Assembly (NCBI GenBank): GCA_964617355.1
Contig: CAZTXP010000166.1
Coordinates: 1-21,242, forward strand
Reading direction: 5' to 3'
DNA: 21,242 nucleotides
Origin: CAZTDU01 sp964617355
GTDB lineage: Bacteria; Pseudomonadota; Gammaproteobacteria; Burkholderiales; SG8-39
The position numbers were made by a program, and so were the translations under genes. Under the pieces are notes generated by a model, which was not told the origin of the DNA, ran no database searches, and saw only the letters and a program-made list of their open reading frames with translations. The first letter of the stretch is position 1, and each line of letters opens with the position of its first letter. Positions 17,231-21,242 of the stretch are shown here, in pieces.

Positions 17231-18046
17231 TCAGTCCCCCGAGCGCAAGATGTTGCCAAACAGCGCCTCGCCGTTCTTGAAGGCGATGCGTTCGGCGACG
17301 TCCTTGGGCAGGTCGGAGAGCCATTGGCGGGACCAGTTCGCGTGCTCGGGGATGTAGTGCCAGCGCTCCGGCGTGAAGGTGTCGGAGCCGACGGTGAAGC
17401 GGTCGGGGAACTCGAGGAACAGCTTCTTCCACTCGGGATCGGGCTTGCCACCCGAGGCGTGGTCGGTGCGGAACGCGAGGTCGCACCAGAGGTTGCGGTG
17501 CTTCTTCAGCATCTCACGCACGCGCTCGGGCCGGTCGAATCCGGAATGCGCCCACAGGATCCTCGCCTCGGGCCACTGCTTGAAGAGCCGCTCGACCGCG
17601 TCGACGTCCGAGTGCGCGTGCAGGAAGAGCCTGTACTGCTTCGCCAGCTGCACCATGCGGCGAGGGCCGGGCAGGTCGGCATCGGCGCCGTAGAGGTGGA
17701 ACTCGCCGATCGCCGCGTACTTGTACTTCTTCAGGCGCTCTTCCAGGTACCCGGGCATCGAGGGATCGCGCACCCAGCTTGAGGTCTCGCCGCGCGAGCG
17801 GTACGGGCGCAGCGACGGGATGATGATGTCGGGGGCCTCCAGCAGCAGCCGCTGCTGGCCGTCGTCGCCGGAACTCGAGACCAACGCGCGCTTGACCCCC
17901 GCCTTGCGCAATATTTCGATCGCCGCCTTCGGCGGCAGGTTGTCCCAGGCGTCGTGCGAGTAATGCACGTGGGCATCGAAGATCGGCAGGTCGGCCGCCG
18001 CGGCGGGCAGGACGACGAACAGCAGGGACAGGATCAGTGCGCGCAT
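17231..18046 (-). CDS. exported amidohydrolase-family metallohydrolase
   Basis: This is a TIM-barrel hydrolase of the amidohydrolase superfamily (amidohydrolase 2-like), 271 residues. It has a signal peptide (MRALILSLLFVVLPAAAA) that would place it in the periplasm. Likely metal ligands are H26 and H28 in FDAHVHY, H143 and/or H145 in FLHAHSD, H167 in LWAHSGFD and D222 in TVGSDTF. ATG 18046 has a strong GGAGG five bases upstream, and a longer frame to 18064 does not. It lies 28 bp after ychF on the same strand and is the first gene of the amidohydrolase/YtkA-like/di-heme/GNAT set. Members act on amides, lactones or carboxylates, and the substrate is not evident. Confidence 0.9.
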   Translation of the reverse strand: MRALILSLLFVVLPAAAADLPIFDAHVHYSHDAWDNLPPKAAIEILRKAGVKRALVSSSGDDGQQRLLLEAPDIIIPSLRPYRSRGETSSWVRDPSMPGYLEERLKKYKYAAIGEFHLYGADADLPGPRRMVQLAKQYRLFLHAHSDVDAVERLFKQWPEARILWAHSGFDRPERVREMLKKHRNLWCDLAFRTDHASGGKPDPEWKKLFLEFPDRFTVGSDTFTPERWHYIPEHANWSRQWLSDLPKDVAERIAFKNGEALFGNILRSGD

Positions 18047-18074
18047 CGGAGCCTCCGGGCGCATGTTACGTCGA

Positions 18075-19165
<1,091 letters not shown>

Positions 19166-19169
<4 letters not shown>

Positions 19170-19744
19170 TTCTTCTCCTTGGTGTGGAGCTTGAGCATCG
19201 CGCCCTGCAGGTCGCCGGCGATGCACAGGGGGAGCACGCCCGCGGCCTTGTCGACCGTGGCGTCGATCGCCTCGCGGTCCTCGGGGCTGGGCTTCTGCAG
19301 CACGTAGTGCTGCACTTCGTTCTTGTCGCCCGGGTGGCCGATGCCGATGCGCACGCGCCAGTAGTCGTGGCTGCCGATGCGGTGCGAGATGTCGCGCAGC
19401 CCGTTATGGCCCGCGATGCCACCACCCTGCTTCATCTTCGCGGTGCCGGGCGGGAAGTCGAGCTCGTCGTGCACGACGAGGATCTCCTCGGCCGGGATCT
19501 TGAAGAAGCCCGCCAGCATCTGGACCGGCTTGCCGGAGAGGTTCATGAAGGTCTGCGGCAGCACCACCCACGCGCCGCTCGGACCGTGGCGCCCGACGAG
19601 GGCCTGGTACTTCGCCTCGTTGCGCAGCGAGATGCCGTTGGCGAGCGCGAAACGCTCGACGCACCAGAACCCCGCGTTATGGCGCGTGCGTTCGTAGTCC
19701 CGGCCCGGGTTGCCCAGGCCGACGATGAGCCGGATGGCTGCCAT
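19166..19744 (-). CDS. pth: peptidyl-tRNA hydrolase
   Basis: Pth recycles peptidyl-tRNAs released prematurely from ribosomes. The 192-residue protein shows the signature IVGLGNPGRDYERTRHNAGF with N12 and the catalytic H22, QTFMNLSGKPV, VVHDELDFPPGTAKMKQGGG and GHNGLRDI, all conserved active-site and tRNA-binding elements. GGAG precedes the ATG. The stop overlaps the ychF start. A 60-bp gap to rplY contains a strong hairpin, so pth and ychF may be expressed at a different level from the ribosomal protein upstream. It is complete and of normal length. Confidence 0.98.
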
Positions 19745-19764
19745 GGAAGCTCCGAATGGACGAA

Positions 19765-19794
19765 GGGCGGCGGGGGCGCGAGCCCCGGCCGCCC
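19765..19794 (-). other. strong intercistronic stem-loop between rplY and pth
   Basis: GGGCGGC (19765-19771) pairs with GCCGCCC (19788-19794) and GGGGC (19773-19777) with GCCCC (19782-19786), separated by one mismatched pair, around a 4-base loop. It falls between the rplY stop and the pth start on the transcript. With no U-run it may act as an attenuator, a processing or stability element, or a partial terminator. Confidence 0.6.
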
Positions 19795-19804
19795 CTGTCG
19801 GCGA

Positions 19805-20506
19805 TTACTTCTTGTCTTTCTTGTCGCCGCCCTTGGCGTCGCCCTCGGCGGCCTTCTCCGGCGCGGCCTGCGCCGTGGTCGGCACGTCCGCGGCGGACGG
19901 GGTCGCGGCGCTCGCCGCGGCTTCGTCTTCCTCGGACACCAGCTTCGGTACCGTGAGGGTGGCCACCACGGGGTTGTCGGCACGGCCGGTGACGACCTCG
20001 ACGCCCTTGGGGAGCTTCAGGTCGTTGACGTGCACCGAGTGGCCCACCGACATGTGGCCGAGGTCGACCTCGATGTACTCCGGCAGGTCGTCCGGGAAGC
20101 AGACGACGTTGAGCTCGTTCATCACGTGGCTGACGAGGCCGCCCTGCGTCTTCACGCCCGGCGAGCTCTCGGCGTTGATGAAGTGCAGCGGCACCTTCAT
20201 GTGGATCTTCTTGTCCTTCGACACGCGCTGGAAGTCGACGTGCTGGACCTGCGCCTTCCACGGATGCATGTTGAAGGCGCGCAGCAGCACCGACTCGACG
20301 GCGCCGTCGACCTTCAGGGTCAGGATCGATGCGTGGAACTTCTCGTTCGAGATGTTCTGCATCAGCTCCTTGTGGTTGAGTTCCAGGTTCACGGGCGCCT
20401 TGTCGCCCCCGTAGACGATGCCGGGAACGGCCCCGGCGCGGCGAAGGCGGCGGCTCGCACCCGTACCTTGCGCCTCGCGCTTGCGCGCTTCGATTTCGAA
20501 TTTCAT
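19805..20506 (-). CDS. rplY: 50S ribosomal protein L25, general stress (Ctc/TL5) form
   Basis: This is the long L25 form that binds 5S rRNA in the large ribosomal subunit. From ATG 20506 (AGGAG seven bases upstream) it is 233 residues. An L25 domain (about 1-95) has MKFEIEARKREAQGTGASRRLRRAG and PGIVYGG. A TL5/Ctc C-terminal domain (about 96-185) contains NVVCFPDDLPEYIEVDLGHM and VGHSVHVNDLKLP. The tail (about 193-233) is low-complexity, rich in Ala, Glu, Asp and Lys. The next gene in the transcript is pth and the preceding one is prs, the common order. An N-terminal extension to 20566 has no ribosome site and is rejected. Confidence 0.97.
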   Translation of the reverse strand: MKFEIEARKREAQGTGASRRLRRAGAVPGIVYGGDKAPVNLELNHKELMQNISNEKFHASILTLKVDGAVESVLLRAFNMHPWKAQVQHVDFQRVSKDKKIHMKVPLHFINAESSPGVKTQGGLVSHVMNELNVVCFPDDLPEYIEVDLGHMSVGHSVHVNDLKLPKGVEVVTGRADNPVVATLTVPKLVSEEDEAAASAATPSAADVPTTAQAAPEKAAEGDAKGGDKKDKK

Positions 20507-20527
20507 CGCACTGCTCCTTTCAGGTAT

Positions 20528-20553
20528 CCCGGGTTCCGCGACCAGAGCCCGGG
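20528..20553. other. short hairpin between prs and rplY
   Basis: CCCGGG at 20528-20533 and CCCGGG at 20548-20553 can pair around a 14-base loop, extended by two further pairs after a mismatch. It sits in the 79-bp gap between the prs stop and the rplY start. No T-run follows. It could be a weak attenuator, or chance in GC-rich DNA. Confidence 0.3.
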
Positions 20554-20585
20554 GGTTGGAATACAAAGCCTCACTCGATGCGCAT

Positions 20586-21242
20586 CTACTCGATGAACAA
20601 CGAACTCACCGAATCCTCGTTGAAGATGCGCAGGATGGTCTCGCCAAGCAGGCCCGCCACCGACAGCTGGCGGATCTTGCGGCAGGCGCGCGCGTCCTCG
20701 CGCAGCGGGATGGTGTCGGTGACCACGAGTTCGTCGAGGTCCGAGGCGGCGATGCGATCGATCGCACCGCCCGACAGCACCGGGTGCGTGCAGTACGCGA
20801 CGACCTTCTTCGCGCCCTCTTCCTTCAGCACCTGCGCGGCCTTGCATAGCGTCCCCGCGGTGTCGACCATGTCGTCCATGATCACGCAGGTGCGGCCGTC
20901 GACCTCGCCGATGATGTTCATTACCTCGGAGACGTTCGCCTTCGGGCGGCGCTTGTCGATGATCGCGAGGTCGGACTCGAGGCGCTTGGCGAGCGCGCGC
21001 GCGCGCACCACGCCGCCGACGTCGGGCGACACCACGATCAGGTCGTCGTAGCGCTGCTTCCAGACGTCGCCGAGCAGCACCGGCGCGGCGTAGATGTTGT
21101 CCACGGGCATGTCGAAGAAGCCCTGGATCTGGTCGGCGTGCAGGTCCATCGTCAGCACGCGCGCCACGCCCACCGAGGTGAGCATGTTGGCCACCACCTT
21201 GGCGCTGATCGCGACGCGCGCCGAGCGCGGGCGGCGGTCCTG
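20586..21242 (-). CDS. prs: ribose-phosphate pyrophosphokinase, C-terminal part
   Basis: Prs makes PRPP from ribose 5-phosphate and ATP, feeding nucleotide, histidine and tryptophan synthesis. About 218 residues of an expected ~316 are in view; the 5' part lies beyond the window. The frame is open to the edge and begins QDRRPRSARVAISAKVVANM, a conserved catalytic-region segment. It continues with DLHADQIQGFFDMPVDNIYA, VVSPDVGGVVRARALA, the PRPP-binding loop VIMDDMVDTAGTL, and TDTIPL. An apparent GTG start at 21197 is internal. It is the first gene seen of prs-rplY-pth-ychF on this strand. Confidence 0.97.
   Translation of the reverse strand, partial: QDRRPRSARVAISAKVVANMLTSVGVARVLTMDLHADQIQGFFDMPVDNIYAAPVLLGDVWKQRYDDLIVVSPDVGGVVRARALAKRLESDLAIIDKRRPKANVSEVMNIIGEVDGRTCVIMDDMVDTAGTLCKAAQVLKEEGAKKVVAYCTHPVLSGGAIDRIAASDLDELVVTDTIPLREDARACRKIRQLSVAGLLGETILRIFNEDSVSSLFIE

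Noticed and set aside
16900..17451. Extension of the di-heme peroxidase frame upstream of its signal peptide
   Set aside because: The signal peptide begins at GTG 16899, which overlaps the preceding stop codon. Upstream sequence is out-of-phase YtkA-like and amidohydrolase coding DNA.
21195..21197. GTG as the start of prs
   Set aside because: The frame stays open to the window edge and encodes the conserved Prs segment QDRRPRSARVAISAK before it, so the GTG is internal.

Overview
The window is a very GC-rich, densely coded piece of a proteobacterial chromosome. It is most likely betaproteobacterial. That inference rests on gene order (prs-rplY/ctc-pth-ychF, yebC-ruvC-ruvA-ruvB, and pstSCAB-phoU-phoB-phoR as one run) and on protein style, not on a database search. 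I see no rRNA, tRNA, insertion sequence, prophage, CRISPR array or known defence locus. Almost every base is coding and no gap exceeds 165 bp.

Layout. (1) 1-1973, minus strand: yebC, ruvC, ruvA and the first codons of ruvB, the Holliday-junction processing set. The yebC-ruvC junction carries three copies of a 23-bp tandem repeat. (2) 1991-5208, plus strand: a HerA/YjgR-type ATPase, an EamA-type drug/metabolite transporter and an atypical short-chain dehydrogenase, with gaps of 6 and 2 bp. The ATPase start is only 17 bp from the divergent yebC start, and that spacer is an inverted repeat with -10-like cores on both strands. (3) 5205-11664, minus strand: the complete phosphate-starvation operon pstS-pstC-pstA-pstB-phoU-phoB-phoR, behind a clear Pho box and correctly spaced -10 upstream of pstS. 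(4) 11828-15252, plus strand: a succinate-semialdehyde-type aldehyde dehydrogenase and an acetyl-CoA-synthetase-like ligase, 2 bp apart. (5) 15281-18046, minus strand: a tightly overlapped four-gene set of exported amidohydrolase, small YtkA-like probable exported protein, di-heme peroxidase (MauG/MbnH-like) and GNAT acetyltransferase. (6) 18075-21242, minus strand: the translation-related run prs (cut by the window end), rplY (ctc type), pth and ychF, which lies directly upstream of set 5 on the same strand.

How they work together. The Pho operon is self-contained: a sensor kinase and regulator, the ABC importer they control, and the PhoU brake. The ruv set with yebC and the prs-to-ychF set are housekeeping. 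The least understood parts are the amidohydrolase/YtkA/di-heme/GNAT operon, the dehydrogenase lacking the usual catalytic Tyr and Lys, and the repeat at yebC-ruvC, which builds a chain of 8-codon mini-frames linked by overlapping stop/start codons. I did not find a convincing new multi-gene defence or mobile system.
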